From Penelope pileata (Eukaryota; Chordata; Aves; Galliformes; Cracidae): DNA of 64,000 bases. The stretch covers positions 239,356-303,355 of the forward strand of contig WBMW01003836.1 in the NCBI GenBank assembly GCA_013396635.1, written 5' to 3'. The position numbers and the translations under genes were made by a program. The notes under the pieces are model-generated. The model did not search any database. It saw only the letters and a program-made list of their open reading frames with translations, and was not told where the DNA came from. Below are positions 14,401 to 27,500 of the stretch, piece after piece (positions within the stretch are counted from its first letter, which is position 1; every line of letters begins with the position of its first letter).

Positions 14401-16446
14401 GAAGATACGCCATCTCCTGCCAACTCCTTCTCCACAACGTGCGTCTTCCATCAAGAATTACTGAGGCTGGAGGCGATGCCCGCTGATACCGCATATCGCA
14501 TGTCCTGGTCACTCGCCTTCCTCCTCGGGTAGGGATCGTAACATCCTCACTGATAATGAGTTATCTAACACGCAGCCAGCGCTTGAGCTGTGATGAGGTT
14601 TATGCTTAAACACTCACCAAAAGGTTCTGTAAGATGTCACCAAAAGCTGAAGACTGGGTTTGAAGGCAAAGCAATAGACTCTAACCCTTATGGTTGATTT
14701 GAGCAAACCCAGGTACAAACCACTCCTGAGTGGGCTCGTTCTCCTCCCAGCAGTTCTCAGCTTAACTGCCCACTAGAGGTCACTGCGAAACCCATTTTCA
14801 TTTGCAGCTGAAAAATGGGGAAAAACCCACAGAAACTTCATCTGCAACAGGCAGGCTCAGCCCTGCCCCACCACCCCGAAATGACTCCAGCCTAGACCAG
14901 GGTCAACGCTGGCTCTCACATGATGCCAGCTCCTCCTCTCCCCCTTCACCCACCTATCAAAGACAACAACAAGAACTATTTTCACACGATTGTTCCTCCA
15001 CGCAAACAACAGTCAACAGAATAAAACTCATCCATTAGGGCAGCCAGCAAGCCACAAGCAGCAGCGAGTGCTCTCTCACTCCTGTTCAGCCATACTCTAA
15101 GACCAGTGGTGCTTTCAATCCCGTCAGAAGTTCTGTATTTAAGGAGCTTCACACCCAAATCCAACCTCACCAAGTCACAAAGGTATCCTTGAGAAGGAAT
15201 CCAAAGCAAGCTAAGGGTCTACAGACCTTTCTGAACCACAGAATGACTCTGCCTGGTCTTATGGCAGCATTAAGCTAAATATCTCACACCTTGTTCCTCA
15301 GTTCTTGAGGAAAAAAAACAAACAGTAAGATCTGGGGAGCTTAGTAGAACAAAAACATTTCTGATTTGTTCTCAGCTAGTAAGTACAAGGACATTCAAGA
15401 CTTGAAAAGCCCCCAAATTGGTATTTCTGAATGGAAAAGCACCTGTTTAACATCTGTTTCCCAACAGAATCGATCAGTTCTTACTAACAGGGTGGGATAA
15501 TTCTCACTGACAAGAGCACATCTGTGTTACTGTCTCTGCAATAACGCTCCCACCCCCACTGATAACCAGAGCCGCACTGATCGCTGTGTCCAGCACTCCT
15601 AAGGCACAGCTCAGCCCATTTGCTCACCCCTGTTTCCAGCTGGCATCCCAGGAAATCTATTGTGATACCAAGCTTGTTCTGCTATTGTCACACTCTTGAG
15701 ATCTGAGCAAATAAGCCTCATGCCACAGGAATGCAGCGCTGTAAGGAGGCATCTCCAGAGCCATCTGATTTAAAATAGAGAGGTGAGAGTCTCAGACCTG
15801 CTCAGGACAGATGAGCTTGAAGCAACACTGCTAGCAGATTCCTTTAGAAATGTCAGACCTCTGTTTTGGAAATAGTCATTGTCTGCAACAGGCAGCGCTC
15901 CTTGACCCAGCCATGCACCCCTTGTGCTCAACAGGAATTTGCTCATTAGGGCTCATCAAAACGGGATGGAGGCACTGCAAGGATCGCACCAAGGAAGCTC
16001 CTTGGGCTCTGCTCCACCTAGGGCTCTCCAAAGAGGCTGTCCAAAAGGGCAGTGACAGAACCTGGCAACAGAAAGGGGTAAAAAAAGAGATGTCCTGCAA
16101 CAGAGGCTGCACAGCTGGATGTAGAGTGCCTCCCACTTGGCCAAGGATGGGCTCCTGCAGCCCTGTGTCCTCCCTCGAGGCCAGGCTCACAGGGTGCCAT
16201 AGGGCTGGTGGAGGGGCTACACACAGCTACTACAAGAGGAGCCAGGACCCCGTCCTGCCCTCCCCAAGGGGCACCCAGATTCTGAGACCATCACGGAGAT
16301 GGCACTGCTACATGCATCACGATGGGACTTGGGGCAACACCTTACTGCACCAGAATAACAGCAAGCCAAGGGCAGCAGAGAAATACTTCCCTCCCACTGT
16401 TGAAGCTTTGGAGAATTAATTTTCTGATAAACTTGAAATGTGCGTA
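11462..16446. other. Intergenic or 5' intronic spacer, no gene seen
   Basis: About 5 kb upstream of the first MYO1H coding exon. Open frames here (up to 149 codons) lack splice logic, recognisable domains or biased composition. Upstream noncoding MYO1H exons could lie here but cannot be identified from sequence alone. Confidence 0.5.
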
Positions 16447-16510
16447 GAATCATCAAATGGCTTGGGTTAGAAGGCATCTCGAGGATCATCAAGCTCCAAC
16501 CCCCTTGGCA
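16447..16510 (-). repeat. CR1 LINE 3'-end fragment
   Basis: Reverse-complement CR1 tail: GAATCATCAAATGGCTTGGG followed by TTAGAAGGCATCTCGAGGATCATCAAG-like text matching the usual 'facts' of this tail (ATGGCTTGGGTTGGAAGGGACC). The following 170 bases may be older CR1 body but are too diverged to call. Confidence 0.7.
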
Positions 16511-17039
16511 CTTTGTCTGTATGACTGCAGCATCGAAAAGACTTTTTTTTTGGTAAAAAGGTATTTCCCCTCATCTCTCTGGAAACCTTTTCTATATTTG
16601 TATGGGAACAAACAGCACACATCGACTGTACTCGGGAACACAGTGGTGCTGCAGAAGAGCAATGTCCTGGGTCCGTAAGGCAGCACTTGGACATCCTGAG
16701 CTACTGTACACGCTTCTCAAGGCAGCAGAATTCATAAATACAATTATACTGTGGAAAAATTTACACATTGTAACCTAATTTCTTCTCAAAAGAATACAGA
16801 ATAAGAGGGTTTTAAGGTTAATCAACAGCCTAGGGAAACGCCAACAGTTCTTAAGGCCTCTTGTCTGTATCCAGGGAATAGCCCACTATAGACTTGTTAA
16901 AGGGTGACTGTCTGTCTTTCTCAATAGAACAGAGGTCGAGGTGAACTACTTCACTTTCATAAATCAAAAGAAAGAAAAAAGTGAGAAAATCTCTGGAGTT
17001 CAAACATTTCTTTAAAACCCAAACTTTAAATACTAAATG

Positions 17040-17500
17040 GGCTTCATGGCTGCCATTTTGAAAAACATTAGTTTGCCAAAGGACCCTTTTGATTTCTATT
17101 TGAAACGTAAGAGCTCACAGATAATCCATTGAGAATCAAGCCCCCACAAAAGGCTTTCTGAAACAATCGTGGTGCTTGTGAAGGACAACATTTTTGTGCG
17201 CAAAATAAAACATTTTAATGCGCTACAATCCATTACACATATATTCCTCCATTTCCTTTCAGTAATTATTCATTAGAAAACATTTAACGTCACTGCAGAT
17301 TTCACACTGGGCAGTCTGCACACAAAGGAGAAGAGTTGGCCCATTTATAAGGGACTGAGGCCTTCTTTTCTAATCTGAGAAACTCCAAGGAGGTGGGGGC
17401 CGCTGGACACAACGGGCAGGCTAAATTGTGCGGTTAACGGTCAAAGCCCCCCTGCCTACTTTGACACTCATTTAAAGATGACAGGGAACAATAGAGATTT
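17040..17500. promoter_or_regulatory. Candidate noncoding regulatory element next to CpG patch
   Basis: AT-rich, non-repetitive block with many clustered transcription-factor-like words. These include a homeodomain-type TAATTATTCATTAG run near 17263-17276, a MEIS/TGIF-type TGACAG at 17479-17484, and a SOX-type AACAATAG at 17487-17494. It borders the CpG-rich patch. The call rests on texture and motifs only; no alignment was possible, and single TGACAG words are common by chance. Confidence 0.3.
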
Positions 17501-17640
17501 GTTCTTAGCAACTCTTTCTTGTTATGCGGCCTACATGGGCTAAGCCGGGCGGCTCAGCGCGGAGCTGCTCCTGGCCTCGGGCCCACCTGCCGCCGCTCGG
17601 CCTCGCCGGGCCGTGCTCTCCTCGTCCCCCCACGTCCTTT
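17390..17640 (-). promoter_or_regulatory. Small CpG-rich patch, possible MYO1H upstream promoter or first exon
   Basis: The part at about 17525-17640 has roughly 14 CpG dinucleotides in 115 bases inside otherwise AT-rich DNA. On the minus strand GAGCGGCGGCAG is followed by GTGGGC, a reasonable splice donor (exon end at 17587). It lies about 6 kb upstream of the first identified MYO1H coding exon, on the correct side. The frame ending in that donor has no in-frame ATG nearby, so any exon would probably be noncoding. It could equally be an enhancer-associated island for FOXN4. Confidence 0.3.
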
Positions 17641-19509
17641 CCCCACATTAACACAATCAGACAGGTAAAGAATATCATTAAAAAGAGTCCCATTCAGCGC
17701 GTCAGCTTTCATAAAACAATCCCCCGTTGGGTTAGTAGGAGCAGCTCAGATTTGGGGTGAGCGGCAGTAGGGCTGCTCCTCCGAGGCACGTTGGTAAAAA
17801 CAGCACTTTCCTCCCCAAAACTCCCAGTCCACCTCTGGGGTCCCAGCGAACACGTGTTCTCCAATGTACCAATGCATTGGGAGTACCTGACTTACAGTGC
17901 AAAATACAGCGCAAAACACCTCTTCATAACCTTTCCATTGACAAAACCAACGCAAATCTGCTCAGAACTGCCACTTTCCTCTATCAGCTCAGTTTTTGTT
18001 CAGCAGACACTCAGCCCGATCACCCCAGGCACACTAACACAAATCCTGGTGATGAAACCCCTTGGACGTAAGAAGCAAGGAGAGCTTGGCCTGTAGAGCT
18101 GCACCTCTTGAGATGTGACAATCAGCGTAGAAACGGAGCAGATGAGTTGGCAATGCCTGGACAACAAACTGTTCTCCAAACCAAGATTGCAGCACAGGGT
18201 CCCATAGCAAGAGCCAGTCTTTGTCTCTGCACAGGAGCCCAGAAAAATTGGGTTCCTCTTACAACTGCTGCAAAGCAGTCACCTGCAAAGGCTGCAGCAC
18301 ATCACATCCGCACGAGCTGCAGCAAAGGTCACCCAAATGTTCATGTTAATTTACAACGTGCACTTGCTCCGAGCCTGGCTTGTCAGGCTTGAAGAAGCAC
18401 CAGATGCCAAGGCTGCAGTTTTGTATGTAGGTGGGGAAAGAGCACAGAGGGTTTGTTTGAAAAGGTTTGTTTCCAGAGTGCATGCTGCAAGCCCTCTTCT
18501 CCACTGACCACAGGAGCACCCCTCTGCCCTCCTACCTGCAAGCGGGTGACAGCCAGCTCCCTCCCTCCTCCTCAGTCACTCCACTCACCCCACATAACCC
18601 TGGATATTCTCCTCCTCTTCCTCCAAGCAGGAAGAAGACCACTACTCCCCACGCACCACAAACCAGACACCCAGCCTGCCAGGAGCACACATTGGCATAA
18701 AAGCTTACAAAGAGCTCTGGACTTACCCTTACTCCTTCCATAGCACTACAAAACGTAGCCTAAAACAAGCCAAGCAGAAACGGAACAAAATAACCCCCAC
18801 CTCCTGGGACAGAGAATCACTCTGTGCCTACACCACCGCAGAAGGGCTGGAGGGAAAAGTGGCCCAGCTGCAGCCCCTATGGTTAAATGCTGCTAATGGC
18901 TGAGACAGGGACAGCAATCACCTGCAACAGGGAAAACCTGCTAAGGCAGGTGCAGGGGGTAAGCAAACAGGCAGGTGTTACAGGAGCTACAAAGCAGTAA
19001 TGCCATCTTAGCTTTGGTCCTTAATGAAATGGCCCCTGTGGTGCAGTTGGAGTAAAACCTATTCCCTTTTTCTTCTGTAGGAAAGAAGGTTTTGTTTGAG
19101 TAAGCTAGCAACATGTAAGAAGAAAGTATTATTTAGCCTACGTGGAGTTGCTTGTGCTTAACAGGGATGAGAGAAGAAAGAATATACAGAATGTGGCTGC
19201 TACAAGCAGATTTCTGTATATAACGCTTGAATTCTTATACATAAATCCTAATTGAATTGTATGATAAATTGCTTTCAAAAGTTAGATGTGATTTCAGGCT
19301 GATGCGTGAGACCAATGGATCAGCAGATGCTTTAGTGTTTTGCTATATTGCATTTTAGAAAATGGTGTGAAATTCTTGGATGTACACACCTGTTGGAGTC
19401 AGGAAGTGTTGCTATTGAAGTACACGTTCCTGCAGTCCCAGCAATCAGATCTCTCCTGGGTTCCCCCTGCAGCCATCGGACTGCGGCTCCGTGCAGCGCT
19501 CGGCTGTCC
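17641..19509. other. Spacer, no gene seen
   Basis: Mixed-composition sequence with only chance open frames. No tandem repeats or clear retroposon were recognised. Confidence 0.5.
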
Positions 19510-19750
19510 CGGCCTCGTGTGAGGAGCAATTAGCGCAGTAATGAATGCACTCAGCCCGTTTGCTGTGGTTCTGTCTCTTGTCATTAATACAGTAAATAAC
19601 CAGATAGGGAGCCCTGCCTGAGGATAAAAATAAAGGCTGTGCCAAACTCGAACCATATGCAACTTGCTGTTCGGTCCCCAACAGTTCACATGGCGGATAA
19701 TGTCGCCTTTGTCTCGCTGCTCATTCTGTTGGTAAAATCTCCATTTCCAC
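19510..19750. promoter_or_regulatory. Candidate noncoding regulatory element
   Basis: Dense homeodomain-like words (GCAATTAGCGCAGTAATGAATG near 19526-19547, TCATTAATAC near 19580) followed by GC-balanced, non-repetitive sequence containing CACATGGCGGATAATG. The texture resembles vertebrate conserved noncoding elements. This is inference from motif density; conservation is untested. Confidence 0.25.
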
Positions 19751-21407
19751 GGCAGGTGGCCACGTCCCCTCCCCCAGACCCGGAGCAGAGTCCCCAAAGA
19801 GTCCCGAGCACAGAGGGCAGAGCTTGGTTACAAACAGGAGGAATTCCTGCACACCTTGCAGCAGCTCTGCAAACCCACAATTAAATGCTTATCAGACAGG
19901 AGGACGCTGCTCCTGGCTCCGGAGTTTTGCAGCCAGCAGTGAAGTGCTCCAGGGACAAGGTGTGTGTGCCGTGCCAGGAGGGGCTGGGGACACCACGAGC
20001 AGTGTCACAGCACCAGGGCTCAGGGCTCGGTGGCAGAGGCAGGGAGGATACGCAGCCCAAGGGAGCGCTCATGGGTGCATTGGGATTACTGTGCTGATTT
20101 CACGGGCTTTAGAGCTGACCTTCAGAAGGGCAAATCGATCAAAAGGAGCAGGATGTTCTGCTCTGGGCTTTTTGGAGCAAGAAATGCAGGTCCTGGCTGC
20201 TTTTTCCTGAATAGAGAACAAGCAGGTCCAACACCAGCAGGGCCAAGGAGGAGGTGGGGTTATCTGACACCAGGAACTGATCTCTTTTGAGCATCCTTTT
20301 TGTCTGAGAACTGTAATTTCTGTCAAATACCTGGCAAGTGGTCTGATGGTGGGAAGGAAAACTCTCACAACCATTGCAAAAGCCTCCAGCTACTAAAAGC
20401 TGTTCCTAAGCTTGGATCTGTCCAACAAACACACATTTGTTGGAAAAGATAAGATTGCTTAAAATTGAATTATATGTATTTATACACATACTTGTGTATA
20501 TTTCTTTTCCCTGGGGAAGAAGAGCGAGGGCTCTGCGTCCCTGCTCCAGCCACACCACGCACTGGAGAACAGCAACGCTGAAAACCCCATGCAAAGCAAA
20601 AAGCTCTGGGTGTTGCAGCAAGCAAAGCTCCAGCAGATGGGGCAGGATTAGTGCACACCCCATCACCTCTGCGTTCAGCATTCCACGATCCAAACAGCTC
20701 CAACACACCCCTCTGTCTCCCTCTCTGCATGGTACCATGACACATCAAAACAAAACCAATATTACTTCCTTTCACTGTGTGTTCTCACCAGACGTAAGAC
20801 GTAGAAGGAATTAATTACGGCTAATTAAAAATTAAATCCTCTATCTTGCCTTTGGTTACTGTATTCCTCTCTCTGACTCAGAACATGCAGCTTAGACGCT
20901 CCGTTACGCTCTGCCTCCATCCCCTTTGATTTGGGAATAATTTGCTTACTTCTCTTGGCTCCAGCAGCAGGCTCCATCCTTTGGTGCCTGCGGTGCCAGC
21001 TGCCCAGCCCCGGCCCAGCACACAGCTCCGTGCTGCAGCTCCGTCCTGGGTGCTGCTGCTCTGCATCCCCTCCCGGTGCCACTCCTCACTGCAGGTCCCC
21101 CCCAGCCTGCAGGGCTCCTTCCCTCCCCTCTGTGCCAGGCTGACTCTCTCCAGCCCGATCACTGGATGGAGCAATTCCCTGTGAAGCTCTTCAACCGTGG
21201 TTCCTCCTCGGACACCATCTCTGCTGCACAACTGACCTTCAGGGAACGTTTCATGCATGGGAACTCTGTTGTTCCCATCAAACACAGACAACAGTTTTCT
21301 ATGGAGAAGAGGAGAAAAGGAAAAGCAAAGGAAGCATTTTTCCATTGAGCAGCTTTCAACACACTGATGCTCAACAAAGAAATGGAGGATTAACAAAGTC
21401 ATTTGCA
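19751..21407. other. Spacer, no gene seen
   Basis: Includes a GC-richer stretch at about 20,950-21,140. Open frames on both strands overlap each other with no domain or splice support. Nothing else was recognised. Confidence 0.5.
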
Positions 21408-21558
21408 GGAAGCTGCCCAGAGAGTGGCGGGTCCCCATCCCTGGAGGTAGTTCCAGGCTGGTTGGGCCCTTAGCTGGGGTGCACCCAGCCCATGGCAAGG
21501 GTTGGAGCTGGGTGGGCTTTAAGGTCCCCTCGAAGCCAACCCATTCTTTGATTCTATA
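21408..21558 (+). repeat. CR1 LINE 3' fragment
   Basis: Plus-strand CR1 text: GGAAGCTGCCCAGAGAG, then CCATCCCTGGAGGTAGTTCC, a degenerate middle with CCCATGGCAAGGGTTGGAGC, ending TTTAAGGTCCCCTCGAAGCC and GATTCTATAA. This order is characteristic of the CR1 3' terminal region in birds. Confidence 0.9.
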
Positions 21559-21559
21559 A

Positions 21560-24500
21560 GTGGAACATTTGCCAGGTGGATCACAAGAATTTCACAGTGC
21601 CGTTCATTTGCTTACAGGTTCTAGACCAAGAACATCAAGGCTGTGTGCAGGTCTGTCCTGCAAACAACCACCAGGCTCTATGATGAGCTTTGGTGGGGAC
21701 TGCCAGAGGCACAGAGTGCCACAGCAAGGCTGTGACCACCACTGGATCAGGCCACCATTAGAACAGACCACCAATGGAACAGGCCAGCTTCAGAACTCCT
21801 TAAGCATTCAGACTAAAGTGGGCTATTGAAGAAAACAGTCTGTGTTAATGATGTAAGACGTCTACGGAGGTCCTACAGTTTCTCCTGGAAGTTTTGCTGC
21901 AATCAATGGCAAAAGAAAGTCATCAGCAGGCACCTAGAAGCGTGCACCTTAATTACAAGAGCTGTTAGGAACCTTTGACTGCTAATATCCTGTTGGAAAG
22001 AAAAGCAAGTGGTTTGAACCTGGAGCTCCATCTGTCACCACCTCTGTCAAGACCTCATTAGCATGCAAGTGAGATGTCACCCAGTCACAGCTTCTAAGAA
22101 ATTTCCTTCTCAAAGTCCACTAAATTAATTTACCCGGCAGAGAGGGAACATGCACATTTAGGAATGCACAGGTAGCAAGGCTAACAGTAGTTCTCACTGC
22201 TGAAGGTTCATTCTCCAAGAGAAATGCGACACATGCTTACTTTGGCACCACAGAGTGTTTGAAATGAGTTTAGATATTTGTGATTGAATTATCTCAGTTG
22301 TTCGCTTTATAAAAATATTATTTCCAAGTCATTACACCATCGCCTAACCTGTGGAAAGGCACTACTCAGATATTTGCTAACGCAGTCCATAGAAACTGGA
22401 AGTACATCTCTAGCTGCTAACACATCTATCGCTACAGCCACTAATAGTTAAAGTTACCTGGGTGTCCATCCTGAATGCTGTTAAAGGCAGCTGTTAACAA
22501 TTACTCCAGCTAAACCATTCAAAAGGTGCTTTGAACTTGTTTATGGTCCTTGGTCACACTGTGCAGCAGGTAGGAGGCTATGTTCTCACCTGAGCAGAAC
22601 ACCATCAATAATTCACAGGGGAGTCAGGGACTTTGTCCCATGGCACTTGCATAGGCACAGTGGCCACTTTTCCAAGATAAGAACTAGAAACTGTATCTTC
22701 CTTGAGATTACATTGCAGACACCACTGATCTTTGATGAGGTGGTATAAGCATTTTATGTTAATTACAAACCACCCAAAGAAGTGACTGCGTCTATCTGCC
22801 GCATTAAAACAGGAGCGAGCCCACCCCAGGATGTTGCAGGCTGGGTGGTGGGTGCTCACCTGCTTGCTCAGAGCCCTGGAGGTCAGAGGCTGCAGGAGCT
22901 GCCTGAAGCTGGAAGCTCCAAGGTTAATAATGTATATTCCCTTGTTACAGTATCTCTCTTCCCAGGCAGAGGCTAAGACTTGCTTAAAAATTAAAAGTGC
23001 AGATATCCCACAAAGGAGGAACAGATGCTAAGACTACACATTAATCTTTAATGTGATTCCAACCCAGAATGTCTGTTTTACTAACTTTCCTGCATTGCTG
23101 CAGCCTCTGTGATCTTTAACCCCACTGTGTAATGGGCTATTCCCTGTGACAGGGCACGCTTACCCTAAATAACACAGAGTCAAAACGATGTTAAAATGAA
23201 TGAGTACTTGACACTCACATTCACATTTTCTTTTTTTTATTTTTCTTCAGGGTCCTGATGTGTTGCACCCACATCTTAAGCAGGGGTGGTCCCACCTCTG
23301 CTGCATCCTCACAGCACAGCCCTCACGCTCCGTCCCACAGACATCAGCTGGTGAAAAACCAGACCTCCAGCTTCCATCAATTTCTACAGCTGCTTAGATA
23401 AAGACAGAGCAAATATTTACTAAATATTTTCGGGTTTCTCCAGCCCGTTCCCCACTACATATCATGTGGAGCATCCAAAGAGCATGTGCACATGTGTGTG
23501 GGGTGCACACTGCCACGAGGAAGCAGCTGCATACACAGCTGTGCAGAGAAGCAGCTATAGATACTAACACCTGAAAACTAAGCAGCAATAAAGGTAATGC
23601 CAGCAGCCCTGACTGACTGCTGTAGCTCCTGTGCACATTTGCATCACAGGACATACAGATCAATACTGCAAAGCCACTCTGTTTAGAACTTTGAGCACAG
23701 TCCAAGAAAGGAAAAGGAAAATAAAAAATTAATGTAGCATGACAGTACAGTACATAGAAGAAAAGCGCATGAACTTGTATTATTGACTTCAGTGAGGAAC
23801 CACTGAGGAAAATTCATTTGCTTACGAATACTCAAGTGAACTTGAGTGCATCACTGAGTGCTGTAAGGGATGGAAAACCAAAGTACACCCGTGCTCAGCA
23901 AAGCTCCTGGAAACAAATGAGCAAATGCTTACAACTACTGATCCCTCACAACCTCTTACTTGCTGACAAAAGCTTTTGTGCCCATCCTCATCCCAACGTC
24001 ACCGTCCACGCAGACGAGGCAGTGTATTTTCAGTAGACTGGCTGTGAAGTCACCACCAGCCATAACACCAAACAGATCTTCACAACCATCCATTCCCAGT
24101 AAGGAATGCTGAAGCGTTACTGCACACAGGAGAGGATAAAGCAGACATGGAATTAAAGGACAGAAGGAAGTACCACTCTTTGCTGACAAATGTAAAATGA
24201 CAACTAATTGACTTGGAATCAGCGTGCTATGATGGGCAGATAGGAAAGGAGCTCTTCAGTAGGAAGAAAACAATCCTTGCTACTCATTCTTGAGAACTTA
24301 ACCCTGAATTCTGCATTACTTCAGCATCCACATTGGTAAAAATAGAGATGGGAATGTTATCCTGCATTCCCCTTGCACGATGGAGCAGTGAGTCCATTTC
24401 TGCAGGCAGTTCATGGCCGTGTCTCACACAGAAACCACTTCAGTGTGTTCTGTTCTTGCCCAGCCACGCTGCACCTGGGTAACCGGCCTCATTACAGAGG

Positions 24501-27500
24501 GAATATTCTAGCAGTTGGAAGTGGCTTCGTGCTACAGTACCTTTCTGCAGACAGATCAGCTTTAGTGATTATTTATTGCAGGAGTTCAGATTCCTGCCTT
24601 CCTGTGACATGATGAATGACTTTTAAGTAACATAATATCTGGTTTCCTCATCTTTCACACACCCATTTCATTGCCAGTTGTCTTCAGTGACCACATCAAA
24701 ATGGATTGTTGGCAGTCAAAAGAGAAAGAGAAATTCTTTACCCCGTGCCCAGGCTCCTCTTGTTCATATTTAATTGGATTCTTGCTTGTTTTAAAATTGT
24801 TATCAATTATTCACCCCTGAACTCATTAACTCTGACCATTGCAAGTAATAAATAGGACTGCTCTACTGTTCTATCAGAAATCCCCAAATTATTTTCGTTT
24901 TCCTTTTTTAATCTGTTCTCTGTGTAACTGCAGACTGGTGTCTGTCCATGTCCTGGAGCCTTCCAAACCTGCAGCCCAGGCCTCTCTTTCAGCCCCAGTT
25001 TTAATGTTTGAAAAGAGTATTTTTGACTAAACTAAATCCTCAGCGTGTTTTGTTTATAACCCACATTCTTTCCCATGCCAGGAAATAAACAAAGCAGACA
25101 AAAACAACCAAACAAACAAAAAAAACAACCAAACCCAGAGGGAACAGAAGATAATTTGATCCTGGTAACATAAAGCAAAACTGAGACCTGCTCTCTGCGT
25201 GTGATCTCAAAACCTCTCTGCTCTTTGACAGCAATCGTGCTATCACGTGAGATCAAACATTTCAAGGCTCTTCTGTCGCTGTAAGATGCACATAAATTAT
25301 TTTCACATGTGCTGAGCTGAGGATGTGCACACATTGACAGTGCCAATACGGCCCTCAGGTGGGCAGAAGGCCTTAACCTTCAAAGCCCTGCTGAAAACAG
25401 AATGCCACAAGCAAAAATCTTTATTTTTTTTTCCCTTGCACTTCTTTTGTATCACTCTGGCATGGCCGTGACAACCCATGAAGCTGATGTAGCAACGAGG
25501 GAGCTTTGTGCAAGCAATGGAGTTGTGAACGTTTCCCATTAAAGCTTCATCTTCACAAGGCAAACGAGAAAGCCATGCGAACACGACACATTCACTGAAT
25601 GCCTCGGCCCTCTACCTGTAAAATGGGACTTGTTTTACCCTTCAATTCTTACTGGCATTGCCCAGAATTGCATTTGGAAGCCTGAAAAATGAGGAAGACC
25701 TTCCTTCTCACGGCCTAGGTCTCGTGATCTTCTCATGAATTTGGCAATCCCAAAAAACAGAAAAAATAATGTCTGACAAAACATTGTCTATACTTGTTCC
25801 ATTGTGCCATGTGACACAATAAACCCCTCTTCTCACGTAGTTATTTTAAAATGAACATAACCTTCTGCTTGCACTCGAGATTAGGAGAGTTTCTTAGAAC
25901 AAGAATTTAAAGTTTTACCTTCAACTGGAAAGTATTCAGACAAAAATTTACCAAATAAGCAATGCAGTGGATTGATTGGAATGCTGAAACGTGCACAAGA
26001 TAATTAGTTCAGCAAATATGGAAGTAATTCTTTTACCTTCGTCCTTCTGCCAGCAACTGAGGACGTGACACGTGAAGCATTGCAGCAGCTGGAAGGGGTC
26101 AGTGTGCTGCCTGGGAAGGTGTCTGTCCTCCTTGGAAGCAGTTCCAGTAATAACTGGGAAAAGAAAAATGCCAACTGTGTGTATAATAATGCAGCACAAA
26201 GCAAATCCTTCTAAAAGAAACAGAAACTGGTCTGCTTTCCAGGACTCGAGCGACTTAGGTCTACCTCATCTCAGCCTTCTCAGAGCATTTCGCTGTATAT
26301 ATCACACAAACACACGCAGAAAACTTTGCTTTCACATCTGTAAAACACAGCCAATGCTGCTTCCTCTTCCTTGCACGGTTGCTGTGAATATTCAGATGCA
26401 AATTGTTGTGCAATGCTCAAATGCTAATGTGTAAGGAAGCCATTAAAAAGGCCAAAGGTAGATACAAGATTTCTAGGGGCACGTAAAGCTGTAATAAATC
26501 TATTTCAAACTCACTTCTCATGCAGGTCACTAAATCTGTGCCTATAATATTAGGAGTGTGCTGGCTAACTGGCCACTAACTATACAAAAGCCTTTTCTCT
26601 CCAAGTTCAATCAAAAGGACAACAGCATATGACAGAGCCCTTGTATCTTTTGGTATTTTAGCCTGTCACAGCAGGGACCTCCTGCAGTGCTCGGAAAAGA
26701 GGGGTTTTTTGCTGGCCAAGCTAAAGCTAACAAAAATACCTAATGAGTAGAGGAGCTGAGAAGCTCATGCATTTAGCTGTGTCTGAAGTAGCATGTGCAC
26801 ACTGAATGTGGGCATGAAAAATTAATTCCAGAGATCCTATCACGTATACTTTCAACTGACTGGGCTGAAAAAAGAAATAGTATTTTCTGTAACTGCTTTT
26901 ACTTCAATTAAAAATGTTTGGGGGAGAAATTATGCACAAACTCCACCTCCGTTTTCTCTCTGCAGAAAGGGGGAAGGGAACTTCTGCCCTATGGCCCGAG
27001 CACTGTCTGCGCTTTCCATTCTGCAGGCTCCTGCTCTGACCCTTCCCCTCCTCTCCCTAGCCTGGTTTCTCTCCCTGCTGGTCCCCTCCATCCCTCTCAC
27101 CTGTACCACAGTTTCTCACCCATCTGAGCCAACTTTCCCCGTGTATGGCATGAAGCCAGGTGAGGCTGGTGGACCTCGGGGCACTCTGTGTGCTGGGGTT
27201 TGAGAAGCTGCAGGGGGGAGGTGTGTGACACCATGTCCTCCCACCAAGGCTCCCCGAGCTTCCTGTCAGATTTTCAGCACAGAAAATATTCCCTACTGTT
27301 GCTCTAAAATGTAAGGTGCATCCCTGTAAAAATGAAAAAAAAATAAAATTAAAAAGTCAAATGGTGTCTACCAGCAGAAATGAGCTTCATTCCATAGCAG
27401 GAATTAAGGTAGAGGAGACCATCCATCTGTGGTAACACCTCTGTTCCAAAAAAAGACGAGCATGGAAAAAGAGCCAGAGCTTCTGATCAGTATCACAGAC

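Noticed and set aside
15850..16419. Plus-strand open frame of 189 codons
   Set aside because: No domain, no splice or promoter context, and composition like random sequence; its end approaches a CR1 fragment.
20878..21498. Minus-strand open frame of 206 codons
   Set aside because: It overlaps a CR1 element and competing frames on the other strand, with no recognisable protein family.
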